A model generated the notes under the pieces. The model was not told the DNA's origin. It made no database searches and was given only the letters and a program-made list of their open reading frames with translations. A stretch of 64,000 nt of DNA from Pogona vitticeps (Eukaryota > Chordata > Lepidosauria > Squamata > Agamidae). Both the position numbers and the translations under genes were made by a program. The DNA is taken from the NCBI RefSeq assembly GCF_051106095.1, contig NC_135789.1, positions 18,101,501 through 18,165,500 of the forward strand. Direction: 5' to 3'. Positions 46,467-57,045 of the stretch are shown here, one piece after another. How positions within the stretch are numbered: position 1 is the stretch's first letter; each line of letters starts with the position of its first letter.

Positions 46467-46900
46467 GGCGGCGGCGGCGGAGAGGGCGGCGAAGGCGAGG
46501 AAAGACCTCCCGGGGCCAGGAAGACACGAGAGAGACAGAGAGGGAGGCCCCGCGTCGCCGGACCCGCCGCTCCGAAATCAACCCTGAGGGGGGGCGGAAG
46601 AGAAATCGCCTCAGCCGGGCTGGGAAGGCGCGCAAGGCACGCCGGGGCATGGAGTCCGCCCCGAGTCTCCTCTCGCGAGAGAGAGCGGAGGGAAGGCTTT
46701 CTTCGGCCGGCCCTCGACGTCTCCTCTCGCGAGAGTTCGCCACTGGAGGAAAGCGGGCAAGGCACGCGGGGGCACAGAGACCGCCCCGAGCCTCCTCTCG
46801 CGAGAGCTCCTCTTGCTGGGGGGGTTTCTTTCTCGAAGAAAGCGGGGGATTCAAGGCTTGGGAGTCTCGTCTCGCGAGATTTAGTGTTTTTTGAAGAGGG
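46240..46900 (-). promoter_or_regulatory. NCLN CpG-island promoter with TCTCGCGAGA palindromes
   Basis: GC- and CpG-rich DNA spans NCLN exon 1 and about 430 bp upstream. The palindrome TCTCGCGAGA occurs at 46671-46680, 46725-46734, 46796-46805 and 46870-46879. In mammals this element marks TATA-less housekeeping promoters. Two of the copies lie in sequences about 125 bp apart that resemble each other (GCAAGGCACGC, then CCGCCCCGAG, then the palindrome), so part of the promoter looks tandemly duplicated. Confidence 0.8.
46280..46466 (-). CDS. NCLN: NCLN coding exon 1
   Basis: Starts at an ATG ([11 protein letters not shown]) and includes the hydrophobic signal segment [15 protein letters not shown], then [17 protein letters not shown]. 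Donor GTCAGT, phase 1. Confidence 0.94.
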
Positions 46901-46924
46901 GTTCTTTTAGTCCTCCTCTCAGAG

Positions 46925-47851
46925 GAGGATATGGATATGGAACAACTGATTGGTTCAAAATTGGGAAAGGAGTATGACAAGGCTGGATATTGTCCCCCTG
47001 CTTATTCAAATTATATGCAGAATACATCATGTGGAAGGCTGGACTGGAGGAATCCCAAGCCGGAATTAAGACTGCCGGAAGAAATATCAACAACCTCTGA
47101 CATACAGATGATACCACTCTGATGGCAGAAAGTAATTAAAGAGCCTCTTAATGAGGGTGAAATAGGAGAGTGCAAAAAATGGACCGAAGCTCAACATCAA
47201 AAAAGCTAAGATCATGGCCATGGGTCCCATCACCTCCTGGGAAATAGAAGGGGAAGATATGGAGGCAGTGACAGATTTTACTTTCTTGGGCTCCATGATC
47301 ACTGCAGATGGTGACAGCAGCCACGAAATTAAAAGACGCTTGCTTCTTGGGAGGAAAGCGATGACAAACCTTGACAGCATCTTAAAAAGCAGAGACATCA
47401 CCTTGCCAACAAAAGTCCGAATAGTCAAAGCTATGTTTGTTTTCCTGTAGTGATGTATGGAAGTGAGAGCTGGACCAAAAGAAAGCTGACCACCGAAGAA
47501 TTGATGCCTTTGAACTGTGGTGCTGGAGGAGGCTCTTGAGAGTCCCCTGGACTGCAAGGAGAACAAACCTATCAATTCTAAAGGAAATCAACCCTGAGTG
47601 CTCACTGGAAGGACAGATCCTGAAGCTGCGGCTCCAGTACTTTGGCCATCTCATGAGAAGAGAAGACTCCCTGGAAAAGACCTTGATGTTGGGAAAGTGT
47701 GAAGGCAAGAGGAGAAGGGAACGACAGATGGTTGGACAGGGTCATCGAAGTGACCAACATGAGTTTGACCCAACTCCGGGAGGCAGTGGAAGACAGGAGG
47801 GCCTGGCGTGCTCTGGTCCATGGGGTCACGGAGAGTCGGACATGACTAAAC
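46925..47851 (+). mobile_element. Bov-B (RTE) LINE, 5'-truncated
   Basis: Broken frames encode typical Bov-B reverse transcriptase C-terminal peptides: QLIGSKLGKEYDKAGYCPPA, LDWRNPKPELRLPEEISTTS, GSMITADGDSSHEIKRRLLL, RDITLPTKVRIVKAM, LQYFGHLMRREDSLEKTLML. The 3' end reads GGTCACGGAGAGTCGGACATG, typical of the family. Several frameshifts and in-frame stops; not functional. It separates two parts of the GC-rich NCLN upstream region. Confidence 0.85.
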
Positions 47852-47978
47852 CAGTGGTTCTTAACCTTGGGTTACTCAGGTGCTTTTGGACTGCAACTCC
47901 CAGAAGCCTTCACCACTAGCTGTGCTGGCTGGGGTTTCTGGGAGTTGCAGTTCAAAAACACCTGAGTAACTCAAGGTA
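47852..47978. mobile_element. Palindromic MITE with ACTGCAACTCCCAGAAG arms
   Basis: Inverted arms: GTTACTCAGGTG, then TTTTGGACTGCAACTCCCAG on the left, and CTGGGAGTTGCAGTTC, then CACCTGAGTAACTC on the right, around a 30-base centre. It starts right at the end of the Bov-B copy. Confidence 0.7.
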
Positions 47979-48340
47979 GAAGGGAGCGCAAAGCATGCTC
48001 ACAAAATGCGTGCTGTGGGAAGGGTGTTGCAGTTCTCATCTCGCGAGAGCTTGCCGGTCCCTCCCTTCGCACGAGACTTCACTGTCCAAGGAAAGAGGAG
48101 GGGGGAATGCAAAGCATGTTGGGAAACTCGGGCTTTCTCTCGGCGAGCAACCACGCAAGGCAGGCTGGGAAGTGGAGTGCACCGCTCTCTGTGCCTTATC
48201 TGTGGATAAGATGAGCGCATGCGTGGAAGCCAACGCTTCGAAGGCTCTTAGCGGATCTTTTCCCCCTCCCAATCCGCCTCGTGCAAAGCGTGCTGGGAAA
48301 TGGAATCCTCAAGCCGCTCCCTCGGACCTTACTCTATGGG
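47979..48340. promoter_or_regulatory. Distal part of the NCLN upstream motif array
   Basis: Contains another TCTCGCGAGA (48039-48048) and several GCAAAGCATGCTGGGA-like words (near 47990, 48108, 48160, 48280). They resemble the ZNF143/THAP11 site and the modules at 46629-46806. The Bov-B LINE and the MITE now separate it from the promoter. An open plus-strand frame here has no family resemblance and is not called. Confidence 0.5.
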
Positions 48341-48813
48341 CACAAGGGCGTTCCGCTCTATCCCAGTTCCTCTCTATGGTTACAAAAAAAATAAATCGAG
48401 ATAAAGGAAGGTGGAAAAGCGGTTCACGTTTTTAGACTGGGTGCTGTTAAAGCCTGGGAGAGGGTGCTTGCGATTCCAGAACGGCCACCTTTTTAACCCA
48501 CCCTCTCCATTATTTTTGTTGGACTACAACTCCTATCATCCACCCTTACCCAAACGTTTCAGTCCCAGCACATCTGCAGCGTAGCAAGTTAGGAAAGACG
48601 CCTCAAAACTGGTCTCTCTATCTCTAAGGCTCTTTTCTTGCAACCTGGTTTCTGGTTTGGAAAGACAAGCATGAAACCTCTTTAAGATAGGTGGATTCTG
48701 GGAACTGTAGTCCTAAAGAGTAGCACACCCCAGCTAGTTATTTTTTTAAAAAAAAAACAACCCTCCAATGGGTGAAGCAGAGATTAGATGACTTCCAATC
48801 CTGTACAGATTGA

Positions 48814-48831
48814 TTTATTTCTCTGTTTATT
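48814..48831 (-). terminator. Candidate S1PR4 polyadenylation signals
   Basis: Two AATAAA hexamers on the minus strand (48814-48819 and 48826-48831), about 820 bases after the S1PR4 stop. They would give a 3' UTR that contains the SINE at 49103-49250. Confidence 0.35.
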
Positions 48832-49102
48832 TCTACTCTTTGTACAATAACAGGTCTCGGAGGCAAACGAACTCTAAGCAAAAGCTCATACCTATGGAAA
48901 TGGAAACTGCTATATGTGAGGATGCAAAAAGACATTAAAAACTTCTTTTTAAAAAAGAAGACAGCAACAATCAATCAAGACTCCCGGCGTGTTTGTATCT
49001 GTTGCAGAACGGAGAGAATCCACTGTGTTTTCCTTTCCTGTCTCTTTTCCCAAATTACGACAATCGTGCATATTATGGAATGAGATGGTCTAATAAAGGG
49101 TG

Positions 49103-49250
49103 AGGGATAGCTCTGCGGTGGAGGCCTCTGGCTCCATAGCCAGAGGTTGGGAGTTTGACTCTCCCACAAGGCCTACTTGACAGGGGCTGGACTGGATGAT
49201 CCTTCGGGGTCCCTTTCCAGTTCTACCGTTCTGAGATTATTATTTTAACT
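49103..49250 (+). mobile_element. tRNA-headed SINE with CR1-like tail
   Basis: GGATAGCTCTGCGGTGG, AGCCAGAGGTTGGGAGTTTG, GGGGCTGGACTGGATGATCC, TTCCAGTTCTACCG. Lies in the probable S1PR4 3' UTR. Confidence 0.7.
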
Positions 49251-49645
49251 CTACGTCATAGAAAAACCAGCCCTAATAGCAAGGGTCCCAGAAGCACAGA
49301 GGAATAAACCGGAGCACAGGGAGTTCGTTGATCAAAGTTCAGGTACAGAAATCTTCTCAACGGCCAACCTGAGAGAACAAGACTCAAGAAGGGAGCTAGA
49401 ATTCATTTTACAAACTGCAGTTCAGCGGTCCACCTCTAGGGGGTGCTGGGACCAGTCCAGCCGCTCAGGATCAGCCCACATTGTGGTGCAACGCACACAG
49501 ACAAGCACACTAAGATTCTCGCCCACCATGCGGTGGGGAGAAGGCAAGTTCTGAGTACAGCGTCCATGGGGTAGAAGAGCCGGCATTCGAACACAGAGCA
49601 CAGTTCTGTTTTATGGTGTGGCTCACACGAATGGAGATCTGGGCT

Positions 49646-50857
49646 TCAGTCAGACATCATGGTACTCATCATGCTTGAATTGCTGGAAAGAGGTTCCCTC
49701 GCTCTTCGGTTGAGGGTCACCGAGCTACGAAAGCTCTCACGCAGTTTCAGGGAACTCCCTGTACCGGTGGAAGAATTGAGGTGGCCACGGTTGCTGTTCA
49801 CTCCCTGGCACTCTGCCCAGATGCAACAGCAGCAGACGAGTTCCACCACCGCCGTCCTCACTTCCTTGCTTCCGAAGGAGTAGATGATGGGGTTGATGAA
49901 GGAGTTGGTCACGGCCAAGGTCAACAGCCAGCCGAAAACCTTGTGGAGCTCCCAGGTTTCGTCGGCCCAGAAGACGTCAACCACCAGGAGGACGAAGAGC
50001 GGGACCCAGCAGATGACGAAGGCGAAGAGGATGAGCGAGACGGTCTTCAGCAGCCGGAGGGACCGCTTGCGGCCGCACCTGGAGGTGGTCTGCTTGGCGC
50101 TTCTCAGGACGCAGCGGTAGATGGAGGCGTAGAGCCCCACCACGCCCACCAGGATCACGCTGAAGACCACCACGGCAAAGAAGAGGTAGTTCTTGGCGTA
50201 GAGAGGGAGCAAGGTGGAGCAGCGGCCCACGTGGCAAAGGCAGTTCCAGCCGAGCAAAGGGAGCAGACCGATCAGGATGGCCAAGGCCCAGCAGAAGACG
50301 ATGAGGCTCCTCAGGCGGATGGTCTTGACGGCTTCGTTCTCCGCAATTGGCCGCACCATGGCGCTGTAGCGCTCCACCGCCGTCACCAGCAGGCTGAAGG
50401 TGGAGGCCGCCAAGGCCACGAAGAGGATGCCTTCCCGAAGGAACCACATGGTGGGCGTCAGCTGGAAGGTCCGGCTGCCGGACAGGCAGAGGTTGACCAA
50501 GTACGAGACTCCAGCCAGGAGGTCGCTGAAAGTGATGCTGGCCAGACAAGAGTAGACCCACTTCCTAGCCCGCACCTTTCGGATAATGGCCAGCAGGACC
50601 AGAAGGTTCTCCAGGATGATGAGGCAACTGGCCGCAACAATGACCATCTCGAGAACGTTCACCTTGTCTTCTTGCGGCTTCCGGTTGTTCATCCTCCCTG
50701 TGTGGTTGTAATGATAGAGGATGATGTTGGTCATGACGTGGCAGAGTCCAGGGCTATGGACCGAAGCGAGGTGGGGCTCTGATACGGAAGTCGGTGTTGG
50801 AGTAGAAGGAACAAAGGGAGAGGAGGACGACGAGGGTGAGATCCTTTGGTTGTTCAT
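49646..50857 (-). CDS. S1PR4: S1PR4, sphingosine-1-phosphate receptor 4
   Basis: A class A GPCR for sphingosine-1-phosphate, mainly on lymphoid and myeloid cells. One uninterrupted coding exon of 403 residues, from the first ATG (MNNQRISPSS) to a stop after MMSTMMSD; human S1PR4 has 384. The N-terminus has an N-glycosylation site (YNHTGR). Seven hydrophobic segments follow. The WFLREG motif (Arg/Glu about 141-142) is the lipid head-group pair of S1P receptors. Others: ERY at about 162-164, LLPLLGWNCLC before TM5, FVICWVPLF in TM6, NPIIYSF in TM7, a CCCC palmitoylation cluster after helix 8 and a Ser-rich tail with REPLSS as in mammals. The open frame extends seven codons upstream but without an ATG. 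Neighbouring NCLN supports S1PR4 over other paralogues. Confidence 0.94.
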   Translation of the reverse strand: MNNQRISPSSSSSPFVPSTPTPTSVSEPHLASVHSPGLCHVMTNIILYHYNHTGRMNNRKPQEDKVNVLEMVIVAASCLIILENLLVLLAIIRKVRARKWVYSCLASITFSDLLAGVSYLVNLCLSGSRTFQLTPTMWFLREGILFVALAASTFSLLVTAVERYSAMVRPIAENEAVKTIRLRSLIVFCWALAILIGLLPLLGWNCLCHVGRCSTLLPLYAKNYLFFAVVVFSVILVGVVGLYASIYRCVLRSAKQTTSRCGRKRSLRLLKTVSLILFAFVICWVPLFVLLVVDVFWADETWELHKVFGWLLTLAVTNSFINPIIYSFGSKEVRTAVVELVCCCCIWAECQGVNSNRGHLNSSTGTGSSLKLRESFRSSVTLNRRAREPLSSNSSMMSTMMSD

Positions 50858-51939
50858 CTTCCAGATGAATGCCTCCAACGGATAGGAGGACCAGTTCTAC
50901 TGTATAGGATATTGAAACAATTCTACCCTTTTATGATGAATATAGAAACTGAATCAGATCGGGTCACCAGAAGAGCAGAAAAAGACCAAATCAGAAGCCG
51001 TCGGAGATCCTCGGTGGGCGGAGAAGGGTGGCCACCACGTTAGACATAGGAACCGCATATGTGGAACAGTAGATAGCAGGAATCAACGAAAGAAGGATTG
51101 ACATGAATCGGTGACCCATTCAAACTGAACCAAACAATGGAAGAAGCAAGTCCGATGATTCTTGGTCGGGCGCTAGGCAGCGGTCAGGGCCAAAATTCAT
51201 TGCAACGGTGAAAATGATTCAGAGGACTGGTCAGCAGGCCACGAACAAACCTGAAGGGAGGTCCGGCGTTCCCACTCCGCAGCCCTGGATAGTTGGGAAA
51301 AAAAGGCAGAGAAAAAAAGGGAGTCCGTAAAGCAGATCTCGGAAACAACTCGTTAAAGGGAATGTGGTTCACTGTAACTCGCCGAGTCTTTGATAGCAGT
51401 TATATGTCAAAAGTTGCGTAAAGAGCAGGAGAGAAGTAACTGTTGGTGTAGTGGCGGTTGGCTTTTTCGAGTTATTTCTAAAAATTACTTTCAAAAGGTG
51501 TTTGGGGCATTTCAGCTGGGGGAATTTCCACATTTTCTGCCGGGACAACGCTGATCCCGTTATGTTTATTTAAAAAATAAAGCAACATGGAAATAGCAAA
51601 GCGATACAACCACCAACTAAACATTCAGAGAGCAACCTTCTAAGGCAGTTTCCCAAATGGCCTTTCCTTGCTAGAAAAGGAGGCTGTTTTCAATCTATTT
51701 TAAAAATGTTTTAAATCTCCCCCCCCCCCATGTCTGAAATTCAGTAATCAAACAACTCTCCGGCAGGGTCCACTGATTTAAACACACCTGCCATCACAAG
51801 TGGCAACATATGAGTGAGTCAGTGGATGAATGAATGAATTTATTATGGTCAAAGACTGACTTATGAGCGGATTTCAGCCTTTATTTTAAATTTGGTTTGG
51901 AATGTTTCCAACTTTTCAAAGAATTTTATCGTGTCTTGC

Positions 51940-52085
51940 CTTAGAACCGCAGAGCTGAAATGGACCCTACGGGTCATCATCGGAGTCCAGCCCCACACTA
52001 GGGGAATTGAATTAAACCATGGGGGGTTCAAACACCCACCCTCTGGTTCCTAAGCGAGAGACCTCACTCCCTGAACTCTCCCGCA
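51940..52085 (-). mobile_element. tRNA-headed SINE with CR1-like tail (worn)
   Basis: Plus-strand words TTAGAACCGCAGAGCTGAAA, GTCCAGCCCC and CTCACTCCCTGAACTCTCCC. Confidence 0.6.
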
Positions 52086-52948
52086 GACAACCTTAGGGCC
52101 TCCCCTACCCCAGGGAGCCAAGAAAAGTAGTAAACAAAAACTTAAAAGTGTTTAAGTCAGCAGGTTAAATAAATACATAAATAAATAAAATACATAAATA
52201 AAACAAAGTAACTAGTTACATTTCAAACACTCAGGCAACTAAAATGAGTTACTTTCAAAAAGTAGTTTCCTGAGATTAGTCCACCTATCCATCATAATTT
52301 TTTCTGTAGCTAAAAAGCAACAAAAAAACCCCACACCACACCCTTGTGAGGATCACCCGATAAGGGGAAACAGCTCAAATTTTTCACAGGGTATCAGAGG
52401 GCACCGTTTCCTGTTTTTCAGAGAGAGTTTCCTGTTCTTTCTCATCATCCTCTTTGCCGTTGCCTGCGGCTGCTTTTATTTTCGGGTGGCATCATTTCGG
52501 AATGACTGCACAATCCGTTTACCGGATTCTGTCTTTCAGATTGCAATGCCCGGTTTTTGAACCCCTTTGAGACTAATGGGGGGGGGGAGTGATGTCCCTC
52601 TGGGTGACTACAAATCCTATCAGCCCCAGCCAGCACTGGCAAAGGCTGAGAATCCTGGATGCTGTAATTACAAGTTTTGGAGCACGGGGGCAGACAGGCT
52701 GACATTCATGTATCCGGACTAAAACTTCCCAAAACTCTTTCTGGATTTGGCTTCTGGACTCCAACTTACGCCATCCTCACTGTTGGCTCTGGTGGCTGAT
52801 GGGAGTTGGAGTCTGACCCTTGCAGCAGGAGCAACTTGGATAAGAGCTGGGGATGATCAGCATTGTAGTGAAGGAGACGGCCAGTTTGCAGGCAGCTGGT
52901 TTACTTCATTTTCTTATTCCCCCTCCCGCCTGCCCAAACCACAGCCCT

Positions 52949-52983
52949 CAGAATCCCCTGGCCAGCATAGCCAGGGGATTCTG
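52949..52983. repeat. Perfect 14-bp-stem hairpin
   Basis: CAGAATCCCCTGGC and GCCAGGGGATTCTG separated by CAGCATA. Likely the centre of a worn palindromic MITE of the CTCCCAG type. Confidence 0.75.
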
Positions 52984-53719
52984 GGTTACCAAAACAACAA
53001 CACAATTTTAAAAGGAAGAAGGGGGAAAAATCAAAATTGTACTATATCAACAGCACAATAACAGAATAGGGGTGCAATTTTTTCCGTAATCTTTCACCAC
53101 GTGATCGTGAGCGGGTCCTTTCCCCCCCACTTGGCCTACCTGAGAGGGTTGTTGTGCAGAAAACCCTTGAAGGCATTGTGAGCTTTTTAAAAAAGCAATC
53201 CCTCTCCTTTTTTTTCAGTTTTTTAAAATAGCAGCCTCCCCCAATCTGATCAGCTTCAAAAAATGGTAAGAGGCCAGCGGCGCTGTGGTCTGACGAGGAT
53301 GGACTTTGTAGTCCAAACCCAGGGGCGGAGCATTTGGGGTAAATGTCTACAATGCCTGGCACTGTGATTTCTTGTCAGCATGTGCCGCATTAAATCTTTT
53401 GCAATCCACGGGATGAAAGCTGAACGGAACATTTTGTCTTTCTCACAGAAAAGAGAGGAGAAATCACTTTAAGAAATAAGAAGCGGTAATCTGGTGTGTC
53501 AAGGGGAGAAAGACGAGAAATCCACGCCCCCTAAAGCTGGTTTCTTCACCCACCACGTGTATTGGGGGGGGTCGCCAGCTATGCAGTCTGGCTTGGGGGA
53601 GGATGATGAAAGATGTCCCACCCATTTCGAAGGAGCATTTTTTGTGGGGGGAGGATCTCTTAAAGAGAAAGAAAGGGGCAACCGGAAAGGGAAATGCCAC
53701 CTTGGAGTTGAGTTAAATG

Positions 53720-54135
53720 GGAAATTACTTTTCCTTTGCTAACAAATAGTAACTAGAGAGTAATGAGTTAAAAAGTCACTTTCTGGTAACACAAAATAAA
53801 GGCTTGCTTGTTAATGTATAGTAATAATTAAAAAAAATACTTTCAGTAGTTAAGCAAACCTTGGAAGCAATTATTATAACAACTAGTTCCTTCAAAATAG
53901 GTACTTACTACTAAACTCCTGCTTAAATGCCCTGGTACAGTACTTAACTACCAAGGGTTTTTTTAGATAGAGTTGCAACTTTTAAAAGTACTGTATTTCC
54001 TTTTTCTTAACCGAAAAGCAACTTTGATCACGATTGCTTTTATAAACAAAAGCAGTTTACTTTGGGGAGCAAAAAAGTAAAGAGTTATGAAAATCCACTA
54101 TAACAGTAACTAATTCCTTTGGGTGGTATACGAAA
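53720..54135. mobile_element. AACTAGTTAC-type repeat relic
   Basis: Dense recurrence of AGTAACTAG, AGTAATGAGTTA, AACTAGTTCC, AAAAGTAAAGAGTTA and AGTAACTAATTCC. These words are known from vertebrate hAT-type MITEs. Boundaries and superfamily uncertain. Confidence 0.4.
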
Positions 54136-56214
54136 CCATAGTTTGATTCTTTTTAAACAATAACTTTCCAAGTTCTGCTAGCTATCAGGAAAGATGGTTA
54201 GGATGATTGTGGTGGTACATTGGGTGATTTCCTATGTTTTAGGTAAAAATCACCATCTTTCTATGCACCTCTTTTAAACGCAATAATTCACTTATTTATT
54301 AGCTTCCTATTAAAACCAATATTTTTTTCAGAATCTTAAGGATCAGAACCTTGCTATTTAGGAGGGGAGAGTACAAATTAATCACACTTCTCCCTGCAAA
54401 CAGCATTTCCAATTGTGTGGGTGTGGGGGGGAAATCAGGCTGCAGGCGATCGGAAAGGTCATATAAATTAGACAGACAGGGGTGAAGCCGCTGCCAGGTA
54501 GAGAAAGGAATACAGAGCTAGATGGATAAATACCTGAAAGCATCTTTTAAATGTTCCTGCTGAAAAAGAACTCTTGATTCAGGACCTTGAGGACTAGAAA
54601 CTTCATTTTTTTCAAGGGAAATCACCATAGCTCAGAATAGGATCAGCTGCCAGTCAGAGCCGGTAATATTGGGCTAGATGGAAAGCCAGCCTAACTTGGT
54701 GCAAGGAATCTTTCTGGGGGCTTAAAACGGCAAAAAGTTGGATGGCCACGCTAGGAACTGTCCCTCTGGAGCCCCTGCCCCACGTGACGAGATGGGAGAA
54801 CATAATTCTTCTTGAAGCTAAAGCCGGGATTTGGAGAGCGAGAGCTGGAGAGGTCATCTAGACCAACCCCGTGTTCGATGCAGAAGGGGCGAAGACGGTC
54901 AAGCGGAGTGGGTGCGGGGGGGGGCTTTCTTTGGGATGGCAAATTAAGAGGAGGGTTCCTGAGTTAAAAGGAGAGGGGGCCTCATCCAGACTCACCTGTC
55001 CACCTCTGCCTGAGGGCTCCAGCCCACGTGCGAGGGCTCAGCGTATGCCTGTCTCGGCAGCAGGAGTGAAACCACCAGCACTGGGACACCTGCCTTAAAG
55101 ACCGTGGTATCATGCTGTTTGGGGGTTGAGTATGTGTGTGTGTGTGTGTTGTTTTGAACAAAACACAAGGTCTACCTAGCAAACCCAGACGAAAGAGGAT
55201 ATTGCACCACACCCTGACATCAGGAGAACAACACCACAATGCCAACCGCAAATGGGGTTTGGGCAGGATGGACCCACCCAAGCCGCGGTTGACGGGCACA
55301 AGTCACAAGAGCGACACGCTTGGTTTTCAACTTTGACAGCATCCCTTTTCCTTCTCTTCTTCGTCCAAGGTCCCGTTAGGGTTGGCCACATTTTCACCCC
55401 CATGCTTTGGTTGGGGCAGAGAAAAAAACACACATTTTCGTTTTGGAAAACAGGAAACCGTTGGACAGAAAGCTCAAGGGCCAGGGGTGGAGTGGTGGTT
55501 GGAGGTTTGGGCCTCATTCAGATATGGTTTGTCCTGTCCCACCGGCCACTCTTTGGACCAAAATAATTCAAAAATCCATGTGGCTGGATGGATCTGGGCC
55601 AAACCCCTCCCCACCAGTGCTAATGGTTTCTATCTAGACAGAGAGCGGGGGGTTTGTAAAGCTAACGGGTCCTGATGGCTCACGACCAAGCCAGGACTCT
55701 GCATTACGGCAGAGACCACTCAGAACAATATACAATGGGCAAACATCCTCACCCAGAATCCTATTGGCTTACGTAGGCGCACAAAGGGAATCATATTTGG
55801 TGTTTCCAATGCCCTGCGAGGGTCTTCGCCATGCGCCATTGAGCAATCGGATTCAGAAAAGAAGTGCCTGATCTGTATGGCAGTCTGCAATCATCTTTTT
55901 TTTCTCAAATGGGTTTTGGCCACAACTCCTCCCCCCCCCCCCGAAAAAAGGCTACTTGTTTCAGAAATTTTAGGGCAGGGCCACCAATGGTTAGAGATTG
56001 TGAAAGCTCCCCAATCAAAATAGGTGGGGATTTCATCTTTGTGTCGTAGAAAGAGACAGGGTGGGAAATACTTTTCTGTCCTGACCCTCCTTCATTCCCA
56101 AAGAAGCTCAGAAATGCTGTCATGGTCAGCTCAAAAACACCCCAGCTGGCTGGGAAGGGATTTGAGCAGCTGCGGTTGAAAAATATTTATATATAACATT
56201 TTCCTCCCAGCAGC

Positions 56215-56480
56215 TTGTCCCTGGGAAAAAGTTCAGAATCATCTCCGGACTGCACATATGATCGAGCCTCTGAAGGAGCCAGGGAAAGTCCTGGGAACTG
56301 GGGGCCCTTGGAAAAAAGAAACTTTTTCAAGCCAGAACTCTCTCTGGAAGCACAAATGTTGAAGCTGAGGCCATCTGAATTTGGGCACACAATGAGAAGG
56401 CAGGGTTCCCTGGGAAAAAAAATCATGCTGGGAAAGGTGGAAGGCAACGGGAAAAGAGGAAAACTGCATGTGTGATGGAC
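56215..56480 (+). mobile_element. Bov-B-like LINE 3' remnant
   Basis: Frame words LSLEAQMLKLRPSEFGHTMR and RQGSLGKKIMLGKVEGNGKR, parallel to the Bov-B copy at 46925. Confidence 0.6.
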
Positions 56481-57045
56481 CGGCTCCCTAAAAGAAACCA
56501 CAACTTTTGAGTTTACAACAGCTCACAGGGCTGCCTTCCAATTCCAATTGCTGGTTTTTGTTTGTTTAATTTTCGCTTCATCGGACTGTTTGGGAAAACA
56601 GGAGATGCTAGACTAGTGGTTCCAAACCTCGTTTTCTCAGTGTTGTCAGACTCCAGGTCCCATCCTCCTCCTAAATGGGCAAGACCGAAGGTTAGGAATC
56701 TTGTACGGTCGTTTACACTCACTAGAGACATCGGGAGGAGGGGTGTCGCAGGTATAGGGATCAAACCTTGAGAAATCAAGGTGCAAACGGCCACAGAGGT
56801 AGGCCATCTCCCCCAGCGCCAGCGGCCTACCTCGCAGGGCTATGGGGGGAGAAAGGAAAGATGACAAAATCCAGGGGGTTGAGCATTTTATCATCAAGGG
56901 GAGATATTGATAGAACTGATCAACAAAGACACAAGAGGAGGTGGCCGAGCCCTGTGGACCGCTTTGTCCTGGTTCAAATGTCCGCCGCAAGGGAATCTTG
57001 AACTGATCCTCGCCAGGATCGGTGCCAAGTCCCCCCCAGGGGTGC

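Larger units (their letters stand above)
50858..57045. other. Spacer between S1PR4 and the CYSTM1-like gene
   Basis: The S1PR4 5' UTR or promoter must lie at the left end but has no clear TATA box. A SINE (51940-52085), short palindromic repeats (52600-52985), AACTAGTTAC-type repeat relics (52195-52275 and 53720-54135) and a Bov-B-like piece (56215-56480) are present. The stretch 54140-56200 has only G/T and C runs. No further gene is recognised. Confidence 0.65.

Noticed and set aside
46042-46980. 312-codon minus-strand Arg-rich frame over NCLN exon 1
   Set aside because: Out of frame with MLEEAGEE of nicalin; its length is an effect of CpG-rich DNA lacking stops.
47995-48435. 146-codon plus-strand frame opposite the NCLN promoter
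   Set aside because: Tempting as a bidirectional partner gene, but it has no family resemblance and consists of the repeated motif modules.
49781-50782. 333-codon plus-strand open frame
   Set aside because: Lies exactly antisense to S1PR4 and has a His/Asp/Gln-rich composition produced by reading the receptor backwards.
50858-50878. Seven-codon upstream extension of S1PR4
   Set aside because: Starts at TTG rather than ATG; the first ATG is at 50857.
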